Shown: positions 49,500 to 62,000 of the stretch, piece after piece
Layout of the letters: each line of letters opens with the position of its first letter
Numbering within the stretch: the stretch's first letter is position 1
NCBI GenBank assembly: GCA_963931925.1
Contig: OZ007569.1
Span: 4,877,507 to 4,941,506, forward strand
Length of the DNA stretch: 64,000 nt
Direction of reading: 5' to 3'
From: Onchidella celtica
Lineage: Eukaryota > Mollusca > Gastropoda > Systellommatophora > Onchidiidae
Notes under the pieces: model-generated
What the model saw: only the letters and a program-made list of their open reading frames with translations
Databases searched by the model: none
Told to the model about the DNA's origin: nothing
Program-made: the position numbers and the translations under genes

Positions 49500-52400
49500 G
49501 TTTTGTGTGTGTTATGTGTTTTCTTGCTTCAGTTTTGCCCGGGAGCTCTGTTCGTGTGCCAGTTTGCCCTGTCTGAATCTCTTTATTGTTTTCAGCGTCA
49601 GAGAGCGTTACAGCATCCTGCAGGATGTGTCGATAGATTCGGGGGTAATTTTTATCACTGGTACAGTAGGTGGTACAGTTTACACTGCAGGGGGCTGCAG
49701 GTGATATTCCGGTCATTGTCATTGTTGTGTTGTTATCCCAGAATACATATTATTTAGTGTTTCTGACAATGAATTTCAGAGCGCAGCGAATATTCAGCAC
49801 ACCTGGAAATGTTCAGGTATCCCAGCAATGAACATTATTTTCCATTGCGAAATATCCAGGCGTGCAAAAATATTGAAGAATGCACCCGCTCTTTCCAGGA
49901 CCCTAGGGATACAGGGGGGATCTGCTGAAACATTTTTACAGCTAGAATATGCCTCATACAGGATGCCTTTGCCTCCTCCCCTTTTCATAATTCGGCTGCA
50001 TCTTGCGTTTTAGATAATGGCTAATTGTGATAACAAAACTAGTTTGTAATAGTTTATTCTTGCAGATTACTGGACCACAGAACTTGTTGTGTTTTTTTTT
50101 TTTTTACTGTTCAGAACTTTGATACGCGGTTGCCAATGATAAACTGATTGACGGGGGTGGGAGACCTGGCACACGGAACTGTTTGTTCAGAGCACTGAAA
50201 ACCCTTCGGAAGAGTTCTGTGAAGAGCTTCAACATGGATACGCTGTCGAGTAGAAGAATCGGTTTTACGATCTGATCAGGGGAAAGATTGACTTTGGCAG
50301 TGCCGGAGACTGTGTTTGTATTGAACACCCTGGCCTGTGTAAACAGCAGGGTGATGATGTGGCCATGTATGATGAAAACATTGATACGATCCCATGAAAT
50401 AAAGGGGAGACAAGGAGAGGGAGAAATTCTAGGGGGAAAAAAAAAGACGATATTTGAAAATGTTGAATTCTGGGTCGTCGAGAATTTGATTTGATTTGTG
50501 AGAATGGTGTCGGTGTTGATTTTTAATCTGATCCTCACGGGGTCTCACCAGTCACGTCTGTGCCTTTGGGTACAAGCGTTTTCATTAGTTCATGTCTTGT
50601 TCCCTCTCCTGTCTTAATATTTTACTGCTTTGGGCTTTCACTATTGATTCTCTTTGACTGTGTCCACCGTTTAAGTCACTCTTTGCTGACCGTGTTGGCC
50701 TTGGCGGTTCTCTTCAACTACAGGTGATTCAATTAGCCAATGACAGGGGAGACAGTAAATAGATGGGACATGCATTTTGGGTTTTTACTCAGGTCGGTCG
50801 TTGTTCATGGAGACATTGTGTAGCATGATAGGTACAAATGATCAGCATTTAGTTTTCCTGTCAAAGGTTTGTGCCATGATCGAGAGCTGTGAAGTTGTGT
50901 ACGGTGATGGTGCAAAAACTACTGTACTGTACTGGTGGTAGTGGTGGTGGTGGGTTATGGATTTTTTCCCGCTGTACCATGTGGTTGCTTTTTTTTGGTC
51001 CCCTTCGTTCACACTTGTACATTCATATTCCTGCACCAAGTTACTTTTACTGGAGACTTCGTTAATTTACTACCCAGCACGCCTACTCATACACTTGCTC
51101 ACAGACATTAAGTGACAGTAACTAATATAGAACTCAGCGTCCCATTACCCTTTCGGGCAGTGTTATTTTACACTTCGTAAAATGTGCCATTGCCATTTGA
51201 AAACAACAACAAAAACCGGGAGCATTTAATGATTTATCTGGCAGCGTCGTGGTTATTACGTCAGTTCATCCATACTTCCCAACACAACACCTCACAGTAG
51301 ACAGTGCCACAGTGAACTTCAGTGCTGTGTGTGAGCTACTTACTCACCTGGGAGCTTTTTAGGGCTGAACACGTGTTGACACGCATAACTTAACTCGTCA
51401 TACTGCGCTTGCCTAACAAACAAAAAACTAAAAGCATAAATGCACTTTCCCCGCGATGTCTTTATTTCACAGCCTCATGAAATCTGTCACTCTTTCATAG
51501 GAATTGTTTTTTTTCTTTCTTTCTCCTTCTTTCCTCGTCCGCCTTCTGTCTTCTCGTTTCTCCCACCCCTTTTATTTCTTTGAAATTAACAGGTAAAAAA
51601 ACCTGGCCCACCCCGACAGGTCTGGGAAACGGAACTTGACTACGTACCCTACTTCGATATTTCTATTCCAGCACTGCAAAGACAAGTATCGTGTTGGGTG
51701 TACACAGATAACCATTGCAGTATCCCTATATCCACCCCGGACCATAACGACATTCACTATGAAGGAATGTTTACTTTCTGGGTACATTAATGTTGGGGGG
51801 GGGGGGGGAGCCAATGAAAGAAGAAACCAATAAAAACAAAGCGAGTTTGGTGCGGGAGTGTGGATGTGTGTGTGTTTAGGGTGGTGGTTAGGGGTGATTC
51901 CATTAGTACACGAGAACAGTGCTTTTCCTTGGAAACAAAACAACAACAAAAAAAGCGGTAATTCATCATTCAACTTTGATAAACAAGAATACGTGGAAAA
52001 AGGGAGAGATTGAGAAAGAGCAACATTCTTGTGGTGCTGACAGCTGGAAAACTGATCAGGCAGACGTATGAGAGGTTTCATCTTATCATTCATACAATTC
52101 ACAATCGTGTCTGATATAATATGGGATGATTGCCAAATTACAGAATATTATGGGGAAGATGCGAAATGTCAAATGAGAGCGAAGGCAAGGTAATGTGCAT
52201 TGAATCAATGAAATAGCAAATGGAAAATGTAATTTTACAGATGATGTGTGTCAGCAGTTTGTTTTCTGGGCGTTCTGTTGGATGCAAAAAAAAAAATATC
52301 AAAAAATCCATTTCTGTAGGGGTTAAACCATGGGGACAGCAAATCCTAAAACTTTCTGGTTTCTACACAGATTTTATGGTCAGTATACCCTCATAGAACT

Positions 52401-53633
52401 CGAGTTCTGTCCTGCCAGTCTATTCCCACAGCGAGAGAACGCACAGGAATTTCCAGTTGGAAACTTTCGAATTTCCTGATCCCCCGGGCCTTTTGTCCAT
52501 GGGATCTGTGTGTAAATGTTTGATCGTATCCTCACCACCTGGGACGCATCGACCCACCTCGGCTCTGACACATTTTTTTTTTTGAGGGGGGGGGGGGTAA
52601 CCTTCCATTCATCTGAAGAAGGCTGGCCATCTGTGTTCTCATCCTTCTCACCCATCCACATTTCAATCGTCCCCCACCCCGACCCTTATACGAGGAACAC
52701 ACACACACACACACACGCACACGGACTCACGCGTGAGCTCTCTTGCATCGTTCGGAATTTCATTGACGCGTGTGTTCCAAAAATAGCGCTCACGATTTTC
52801 CCCTTTTACCTTTGGCCTGGCTGTTTCACCAGTGACGTGCACGCGCCGACTTTTTTTTTTTTTTTTGTGATTCCTGAGAGAAATTAATAGAAGATGCCGC
52901 ATGCTGAGCTATGCTATAGTCTCTCTTCTTCTATTTTTTTTTTTTTTCCTGAAACGGATTTTTTAAAAGGGAGGAGAGGGGGGGGGGGGGGAAGAATTAT
53001 TTTCACGTCATATTCCAATGAATTTGTAGTATGCGTGGCTATTCGGCTATTTTTTTTTCTCTATTTCTTCAAGAAAATGTGTGGTTGTTGTTGTTTTGTT
53101 TTAATTTGTTTTTTCAAATTTGTCTGGCTGCGAGATCGCAAAGTGGGTCTTCAGTGGCGTGATCAAACAAGAAATCTGGACTTGCAATCTAGAGACACGC
53201 AGTTCTCTAGCGGGTGTAGAAAGACAAAGATCTTTTGCTTCCATGCAGAGGAACATCTTCTCTTCCCCTTCCTTGGGAAATTTTAATTAAACAAATTGCA
53301 TAAGCTACTGGTGTATTTTTTCCTTCAGTGTAATGACATTGGGAAGCTCCTCCATGCAGATATAGATTGGCTACTGGATCGTGTCTTACAAGCTATTGCC
53401 TGTTGCAGACCCGCCCGCCCTGGTCCTAGGTGCTCAATAACTGGTTTTTATTTCTTCTCTTTCTTGTGGCTCGGGTTGATTATTTGTGGTCAGCTCTGGC
53501 CGTTTTGTGACTGTACAGTATGGCAGTAGATAAACACTGGTGGAAATTGTGGTGCATACGATGTGTATAGTGCCGCAAATGCGTGTAGTGCTGTGTTTGT
53601 GAAAACAGAATGTACTTGTCTGTCTGCCCGCTC
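49500..53633. other. Intron stretch without recognised gene
   Basis: Simple-sequence rich: G runs near 51795-51808, 52586-52597 and 52980-52990, a CA run at 52697-52716 and T runs near 52850-52866. The longest frame (51572-52102 minus, 176 codons) has no recognisable domain and low-complexity Pro/His stretches. Confidence 0.55.
52697..52716. repeat. (CA)n microsatellite
   Basis: About ten CA units followed by GCACAC. Confidence 0.9.
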
Positions 53634-54008
<375 letters not shown>

Positions 54009-55953
54009 GCCTGCCCGCCCGCCCGCCTGCCTATGTGCTCTATGGAAGACCATATTACATTTTCCTTCCCTCAGTCACCCGTCTCCCCTGGACCGACTCA
54101 ACATCTAATGTGGTTCACGCTTCTCCCCTGCAATCAGCCCAAGTGTCAAATTGGTCCCCGACAGTCTTATCCCGGTCACCCCCCTTGATTTCCTATTACA
54201 ATAGCTATGATTAAGGTCTGGCAGTTTGTGTAAATAACGGAGTTCCGATATCTCTGGGTCATGCCCGTTCACCGATACAATTCTCTTCACCAACCGGGCG
54301 TCTTGGATTGCTGAAATTTGATCATCTGTCGGACTGGCAGAAACGTGCTATACTCCGGTTCCACAGTACATGAGCACAGTGTGCCTTTGTGAATAGTTAT
54401 ATTATAACTGTGCACAATAATTTGGTAGAATGAACCTTTTTCTAGTCGATTGCGCGGTGAGAGATAAAATTATGGACGAACAGAACGTTGAATGCATTAG
54501 TGATAGAGTCGGTTATTTTGCTATTTTGTTTACTGCCCAAGCTTGTGGTTGGTTCATTATTTCCTGGCTTGATTTGTTGATTGTTTTTTTTAATGTATTT
54601 CAGTATCAAACTGGATCTAGCAGACATGTTACATAGGGCGATTTTTAAATCTCAGTGAAATTCAGTAGCCTAGATCACGTCTGAAAAACAGAATGGGGTG
54701 GGGAACCAATCCCTAGTAATTCACGTAAGATGTTTCTGGCATAAATACCATAATTTAATATTTCTGCCTTTTCATTGTCTTCACACTGTAACTTTAGTCC
54801 CGGTGTCAGATTCATGAAAAAAACAGTCCTGTTTCCTCATGGAAATAACGCAAGACCTCCCTATAAATTATTTCCCTGCTGTCATATCCATCATAACGTA
54901 TAAGCCTCGCCTCATATCGCACGGAGACTCGAACCATCCGTTTGACGCCCTGTTACACAATTGTCCCGGCTGGCGGCTGATTATGAAGGCCAACGGATAA
55001 AGTAAACATTCTTAAGTACCGCCTTGACCCTGGAAAGGTTCAGGGCCACCTGACCATAATTATCTGTCCCAGGCCTGTTCAGCAGTCAGCTGCCCCCATT
55101 CAGGGCGTGATATCAAAATGCCAGCGTGGGGATGGTGAGATCTGAACACTGAGATACCATAGAGTTTAAGCTGTCAGACCATGGGATTACTGTGTAGTTG
55201 TTAGTTGTTGTGTGATGACGTTAATGTCGTCTGTCCCAGTCCTTAGCGGAAATCAGAACCAAACTCTGTGGTAACGTCACTGAGACAGTCACACATGGCG
55301 TCTTCGACCAGAGAACCGGTTGGCGTGACCGCGATCTCAGTGAATTTGAAGAATATTCAACTAATTATGACGTGTTACTATTATAAATGCAGTTGTCATG
55401 ACCATCGTTGTCTGTTGTTTCAAACAAGATGGGGGCTGTTGCTTTTTCAGAATATGTGAAGCTGAATATTGTTCAGATAGGAAATATTAAAGCAAGTGTT
55501 GATGTCGTTGTTGTTGTTGTTGTTTTCAGTATGAAGCAGAAAATGATCAAGCTATCAAAAATCATGGTGTCCTCTGTCATTTTGTTGAATCAATCTTCTG
55601 TTGATCTATTCCCATTTTCTCCCTCGTTCATTTTTTGTTTCAGTGTGAATCTTTTTGTCTTATCATTTTGTCGCTCTGTCCCATTCTGCGCCATCTTTTT
55701 GGTTTCTTGGTAATCTCCCTCATCTGTCCCTGCATTTTAACTACCAGTTTCTCTTTCATCTCTTTCTTGAGAAGTTATCGAGTCATCTTGCTTCAGGCTA
55801 GAACAAACTGCATCTATCATGATTGATTATAACATTTTTGTCCAGGAAATAAAGACTTCAAAGTATCGTAGAACAAAGCAATGGCCAATAAAGTCACTAT
55901 AAAACTGTTGCTTGTGGTCATTACTGATGACAGATTGTTGTGTCTCTTTGCAG
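54009..55953. other. 3' end of large ERR intron, no gene seen
   Basis: No recognised element. It ends in a typical acceptor (TTGTTGTGTCTCTTTGCAG). A GTTGTT-type run lies near 55505-55523. A B-box-like GGTTCGAGTCTCC on the minus strand near 54925-54937 lacks an A-box and is not called. Confidence 0.65.
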
Positions 55954-56067
55954 GTGTCCGCCTAGACCGTGTGCGGGGTGGCCGACAGAAGTACAAGCGA
56001 AGTTCGGACTGTCAAACACATGTGCAACCAGTTTTACCTGTCATCATAAAGAAACCATGCCCAGATC
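55954..56067 (+). CDS. Estrogen-related receptor exon: C-terminal extension and hinge start
   Basis: An internal 114-bp exon continuing the ERR DNA-binding region. The split Gly codon from 12278 is completed, then VRLDRVRGGRQKYKR follows, the T-box/A-box extension with which ERR monomers contact the minor groove next to the AGGTCA half-site. It is nearly invariant in ERR proteins from flies to vertebrates. After it comes a less conserved hinge, SSDCQTHVQPVLPVIIKKPC plus Pro-Asp; the KKP position aligns with the KKP found in vertebrate ERR hinges. The acceptor is CTCTTTGCAG and the donor is ATC/GTAAGT at 56068, phase 1 on both sides. The ligand-binding-domain exons are not in the remaining 8 kb. 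Identification rests on the extension and on the in-frame join to the zinc-finger exon. Confidence 0.93.
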
Positions 56068-59000
56068 GTAAGTAGCTCCACCTTCCAACATGTTGTGCCT
56101 TGTGTTGTCCATCTTAGGTCACAGACACGACAAAGTTATGGTTTCCCTTGCTCTGTCAATTCCCCTCCCCACCAACTTACTGAAGTTACTCTTACATATC
56201 AGATATTCACCCGTACATCCAAAGGATAAGAGGGGAAACAAATTATAAATACGATGCAAGGCTGCGGAAACTGCACACATACAAAAAAGTGAATATATAA
56301 CCATTTTGAGAGTCGCTGATCATGGAAACACAAAGCTAGTGCCATTATGGGGAGTTATACTACTCATTGGTTTTTGGTCTGACCAAATCTTCACATTTTT
56401 GTCTTGCCTGAATTACCTTGCCGAACACAGAACATACAGACACACCTCCAAGAGCGTTCGCTAAACCAGAAGGAAAACAAGAATACGATAAGCTAGAACA
56501 ATACAGTTCACCTTTTAAGGAGTTTGTAAAGACTAAGTGGAAAGTGATTTAGTATTAGTACTGTAAGCTTTCATTAAACACAGCAAAAACCTTGATACAG
56601 AACTAATCTGCACTACCAAAGATAATACTATTTCAGAACTGAATTTATCTACGACCTCATTCAATATAGCCCTGCAGGTGAAGACTTTTTTTGTGCACTT
56701 TTCCGAAAGTCACAATAATTATTACTAATAAGAGAAATGTAATGACCCCATCATCATACCGTCACAGACTAGTGTTGCTGAAGAACATCCGTGTGTCTTA
56801 AGATACGGAGGAGTGGGACATCTTTTTGTTTTTAGCTCAACCGATCCATACGAGTGAACTTTGTTCGATCGTTTTTATCAGCGACTGTCTCTTCATTGGG
56901 AGCAAATGGTCGGAAAACGAGATCATATCCTGTCTGGAAAACTTGGTAATGTTACATGTTATGATAATACTGACATTTTGGCTCATTATAATTATCTGAT
57001 TAGTTTTTGCAAGAGACACTGTTGTATATTGTTTGTTATTTTCGGACGACTCTAGTCGGTGGCATTTTGTTTTCCCCGCAAGTACATCCGCGTGTGTAAT
57101 AATTGAAATGACCTTAAATGAGGTTAAACAGCAAGAACAACGACAAAAGGATGTAATTGTGAGGTTTTGTCGAGTGGATGCATTTGAATGTATTAAATGT
57201 GGTTTTTGCACAAGTGCATTAAGTGCTATGCTGCCCATCCCGTGAATGATCTAGCAAAATGTTTAAAACTATGTCAATTGTCCCGGATTTGTCCCGAAAC
57301 AACCAAGGTCCTTTAACTTTGTAACAGATAAACATCGAGCATGTTGTGCTTTTTCCACATCATCATAATGTTAATTAAGATAGATTGTCCTGATTGGACC
57401 CAAGTCAAACTCCGTGGAAAATTAACCGACTTTGGCCAGATTTTAAGAGCCTCTGTGTTGGACTTCGGTCCAGACTTTCTTGCACATCGTTCTTCCTGTG
57501 AGAATGTCTCTTGCTTTATGAATTAAGTCCCACCATTTCATACTTTCTGCAGTCAGTTTGCTCCAGAGGTTCAATAATGTACTTGTACCCAGAAAGCCCA
57601 CCTTTTTTCCTTCAACTGACAGTTCCACCAGTTCAGGGGTTATTTTGCAGGCACTTCTTTACAAGTTCGCCTCGTGTCTCTAACATAGGTGTTGTGGCAG
57701 AGAATATAGTTAAACTAATTGGCCGAGACTGTGTCAAACAGAAACGGCAGAAAGTTCATTAAACGAGAAAGAAGACAGTCATCAGGTTTCAACATCATGA
57801 ACTATGTTAATGTAATTAGTAAATGTAACAGAAACAGACAAAACATTATTTTGCGTCAACATTTAAAATGTAATCACCAATTTGAGAGGATTCGTTTCCA
57901 AGCTCTACGGATTTTTTAAATTTTGGTATGAAAGCGTGAAATTGAATATCACTTCAAATCATAGAAGGCGCTGCTTTTCAAGTCTGCTCAATGATATGGG
58001 AGAAATCTATTTAGACATGAAACTGGTGGTGAACGGATATCAGCTCGCACATGTACGGCGTGTAGTCATTCTAACACCTGAACCGAAGGACTAAAGAGAT
58101 TCGCGTCGCTGTGCGAATGGTGATAACACGAGACACAAGATTGCTGTGAACCCCACTTCAAACTGAGGTGGTCCCGCCATTTTAAATTTAAAGTCCTTGT
58201 TGAATTATTATCATCTGATTCATATTTCATCTATTAGTCACAGGAACATTTGCTTTAGAAAACTGAATTGTAATGTAAAACTACGTTCCAGAACATTTTG
58301 GAGTCCTTGGATAAAAATGCCAGGTGCCGTAAGCCCCATCTTAATGAGGCCAGCAAGAAATCTCACCCATTGCCTTCTCGGGTGACCAGGAAAACTCTAA
58401 TGCACTGAAGACACATCGAAGTTTCGGTTCAAATTTCAGGAAATAGTTAGAAACTTTAAATTGCCATGTGACTACGTCATCCTCCAAAACTTGGACTGTT
58501 GGGAAAAGTATCAGTTACAGCTGTGAAAAGTGACACTCGTCGTTTTTGTATGTTCTTGTATTCATTTGACCCTTGTGTGAGAAGATTGTGTGACTTTTGT
58601 TGTTGTTCTTGTCTTGTGGGATTGTGAGTGCATGTACCAAAAAATGTCCTTGAAAAAGTTTGGTAAGTTTGGTTTGGCGTAGGCAAATGAACAGTTTTAA
58701 GAGTAAGATTAATATTTGGCTTCTGGTGAATTCTCTTAGGGCAGTAGAGAGAAGGAAAGAGAGGTTGCTGCATTGAAGGGTGAAGCTGTGAAAGGTTAGG
58801 AAGAAGAAGTTGTTGGTCGTGCTTAAATTGAAGTGAAAACTCTGAGAAACCTTGAGCCGTGTTAGTGATAACTGGTTGTGTGACAACAGAAATATCTGAA
58901 AACTACGAGATGGTCTCCAGTGAGCGATTCAGAGTGCAGTTATCAGTGGCGGGGAGATAAGTGAAGAGTTGCTCAAGTGGTTTCGTTAGCCAGCGGATTT

Positions 59001-62000
59001 GCTGATTTGACCCAGAATTTATTGTTTTATCATTCAGACCCAGGCTGGCAGAGCGGGTGGCACAGTGGAATATAATTATCTGTATTTATTGTTGCTGTTG
59101 TTATTATTATTGGATTCTGTCGATTATAAAATCTGTTCGGTGCTTTCGTGTCATAGAAAGGTGAGAGTGGGAGGTGAGAGGCGAAAATATAAATCAGAGA
59201 GAGAGAGAGAGAGTAATGTGAGGGAATGTGTGTGTATGTCTGCCCAATGTTCCAGAGACTACAGTGTTATTGGTTTGGGGTGTCGAGGGTTGGGTAAAAG
59301 AATACATATCGTGGGATGCAAAAAAAAAAAAAATGTAGACTGTTCTTCTTTCCAGCAAAAAAAAATAAAATAAAGTGAGCAATAGATAATATTGTACAGC
59401 GCTGGGAAAGTGGCAGTAGTTATGTGCATCCTCCATGAATTCCGTCTCCGCTTCATTTAATTTCATCCTACATTTCTTTTCTAGTGTGCTGGTAGCCATG
59501 TAATGCGTTGTCCTGCAGCCTCTTCTGTTCCTCTTCGTGGCGCGCGATCTTTGCAGACGATCCGCGTGCAGGGGGAGTAACTGTAAAAAACGGACATTCT
59601 TGCCTGCCAGAATTAGCTCCTCTGCCCACATTAGGTGCCAGACGCGCTATGACGATCCACAGGCTGCGATGACCATACTTTGTAAACAACCAATCAACAC
59701 AGCCATCCGCTGTTTTCAAACCGACCCCAACTTCCAGTGGGTGGAAAAAGTAAATAGTAAACACAAAGGGCAAACACTCACAGGCAGGAGAAACCTTGCT
59801 TTCCTAGTCCCAGTTCATAGTATTAAGAATACTCGGGGTACCCAAGTTCGTCTGAAGACGGAGAAAAAATATTTTTATTTCATTTCGGACATGTCCAATT
59901 TGTGTTAATTGTAATGTGGTAGTAAATTGCTTGTCTTGAATCGCTTCCTTGTGTAGCTGTTCCCTCCTCCACTTCCCCTGTGTCCAGTAGGTAGTTTATA
60001 CTTTTTCTCCCAAGCCCCTTCCTTCCTTCTTCTCAGTCTACAGTAACTTCCTTCAGCAGTGGTGGCTCTACTTTCTGCTCTGAGAGTGCGGAGGGAAGCC
60101 CGGGGGTGATGGGGGGGGGGGGTTGTATTACATGCCCTTATATGGTAAAGTAGCGAAGCCCACGTGTAGAGAGGTCGGTGGGCGGATTAAAGTACTAATC
60201 TGATCGCACTGCGTGGGACCAACCGGCGGTCACTGCATTCTGTGTGGAATCGTTGGTCGAGCGGTCAAACTAAGCAGATTTAGCTAGACTTGCAGCAATC
60301 GGAAAACGAGTGGAATATCCGGCAGTGGACAGGGGCAGGTAATATGGGTTGGATCATGATGTCATTGACATCTCATGCAGTCAGGGAGGACAATTGTAAT
60401 TTTGCACAAATATATTGCAGCCAGCGCAGGTCCCGTCAGCGACAAGCCGATTTTTTGTTTGTTTTCAGACCCGCCATTTCAAATTGAATTCTGTATGAAT
60501 TCAAAAGGCAAGTATTGGGCCTTTCACAGTGTAGCACTTTAGGTGAACACGATAAAACAGAACGGGACTTCTCTATCACACAACTTAGTGGTGAAGACTT
60601 TGCTCCCGTGCAAAGAAGAGAGAAAACAGAAAGCCCACTCACAATTCATCTTGGGACTCTGTCGCCAATTTGTGGTGTGAGGCCACATAAATTGGCAAAG
60701 GATAAGGGGCTCCAAACCCAAAGGTGAATAGCAGTTTGCAGTTTGCCACCCGATCAGCTAATACATTGTACTGTTCCTGTTGTTTGCTTTAGGCATCCAG
60801 CTGATACTGCATCCAACCTACAGCAGATTTACTTGGAATTCCAAACTGTGCTAAGCGTTTCTCAGCAATAAATATTTCAAACATCTATTTTTCATGTTTC
60901 TTATGAACATCATAGAGCACAAAATGGCTGATATCTATGTACACGCCCCCCTGCCCCGTTCACACTTACAGACACACACACATCCCCAGCACAACTACCC
61001 TCTTCCATGGTCACCATATAATTACATTCACCATTGTATAACTTCCCTTGTAAGCAGAGAATATTAGTAGCAGATTGACACGCAAACATGAGCTAGGATT
61101 AAATAGAATAAGGAACAAGAAGTTGGCAGTCACTCCGTACTCACTAACATTGTCACTCCTTTCTCGGGCTCTTAGTGTTGTCACTGGCAGCAAAGATTAC
61201 TATGTCAGAGAATATTAATTGTTCAGGGCAATGTGTCTATGACATACGTATACGGTGTTGCGTTGAAAGCATGGATCGTGTGTCTATCTATCTTCCTGGC
61301 CATTAGTCAACCCTGCTCTCGCCCTGTAAATTTCGAGCCACAGAAAACTAAAGAATTGTAACGATCGCCTTGTCTGTTTGTCTGACCGTCTTTTAGTCAG
61401 TTTGTTGGTGCCCAGAATTAGTTTCACAGATTGGGAAGAACAGCAGTTTCCAAGACAGTCATTGTGAAAATTGAATATTGCAATTTTAGTCTGTAATATC
61501 TGTGTTTTTGTTTTTGTACCTGAACCAATTGTGGACTGTCTGCCTGGCGTCATCTCTCGTTTATAATATGGTTTGTTGTTTTGTTTTTTTTACGCCGTAG
61601 GCCATTCTCATATTCCGTTTTTGCAAAAGCAGACAGTGAAGCAATCAGACTAATTGCCCACGGAACCAGAATTGAACGAGTTAATTTGGGACAGCGCCAT
61701 AGTGTTGAACTATTCAGATTTCATCTCTGGCCGTGGCAGATTCCGAACTTTGCCCTAAAAAGTCAGATCTTTTCCAGGACTGAATAGCAATATATCTAGC
61801 AAAGCGCAAGTAACGATTCAGTCTTTTGAATCTGATCAGTTTTACGGGCTCCGGGCTCCGTAAAATCAGCGCTTGTGAAAAACATCTGAATATTCTCTAT
61901 AACTTTCTCCGCATGTTTATTATGCTGTACTGTGCAATAAACAAAATATTGACTGCCATTAATTGCTTTTAAAATGCAAAAGAAATCTTCCATAAAACGT

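Noticed and set aside
54918-54940. B-box-like GGTTCGAGTCTCC on the minus strand
   Set aside because: No A-box upstream and no repeat-type tail; a single 11-base match is weak.
59194-59908. Overlapping frames on both strands (145 and 101 codons minus, 123 codons plus)
   Set aside because: Mutually overlapping with no recognisable motif. The region is a little GC-richer, which by itself reduces stop codons.
60250-60310. tRNA-like GTTGGTCGAGCGGTC, resembling an A-box of tRNA-Leu/Ser
   Set aside because: No B-box GGTTCGAATCC at the right distance and no cloverleaf could be drawn.
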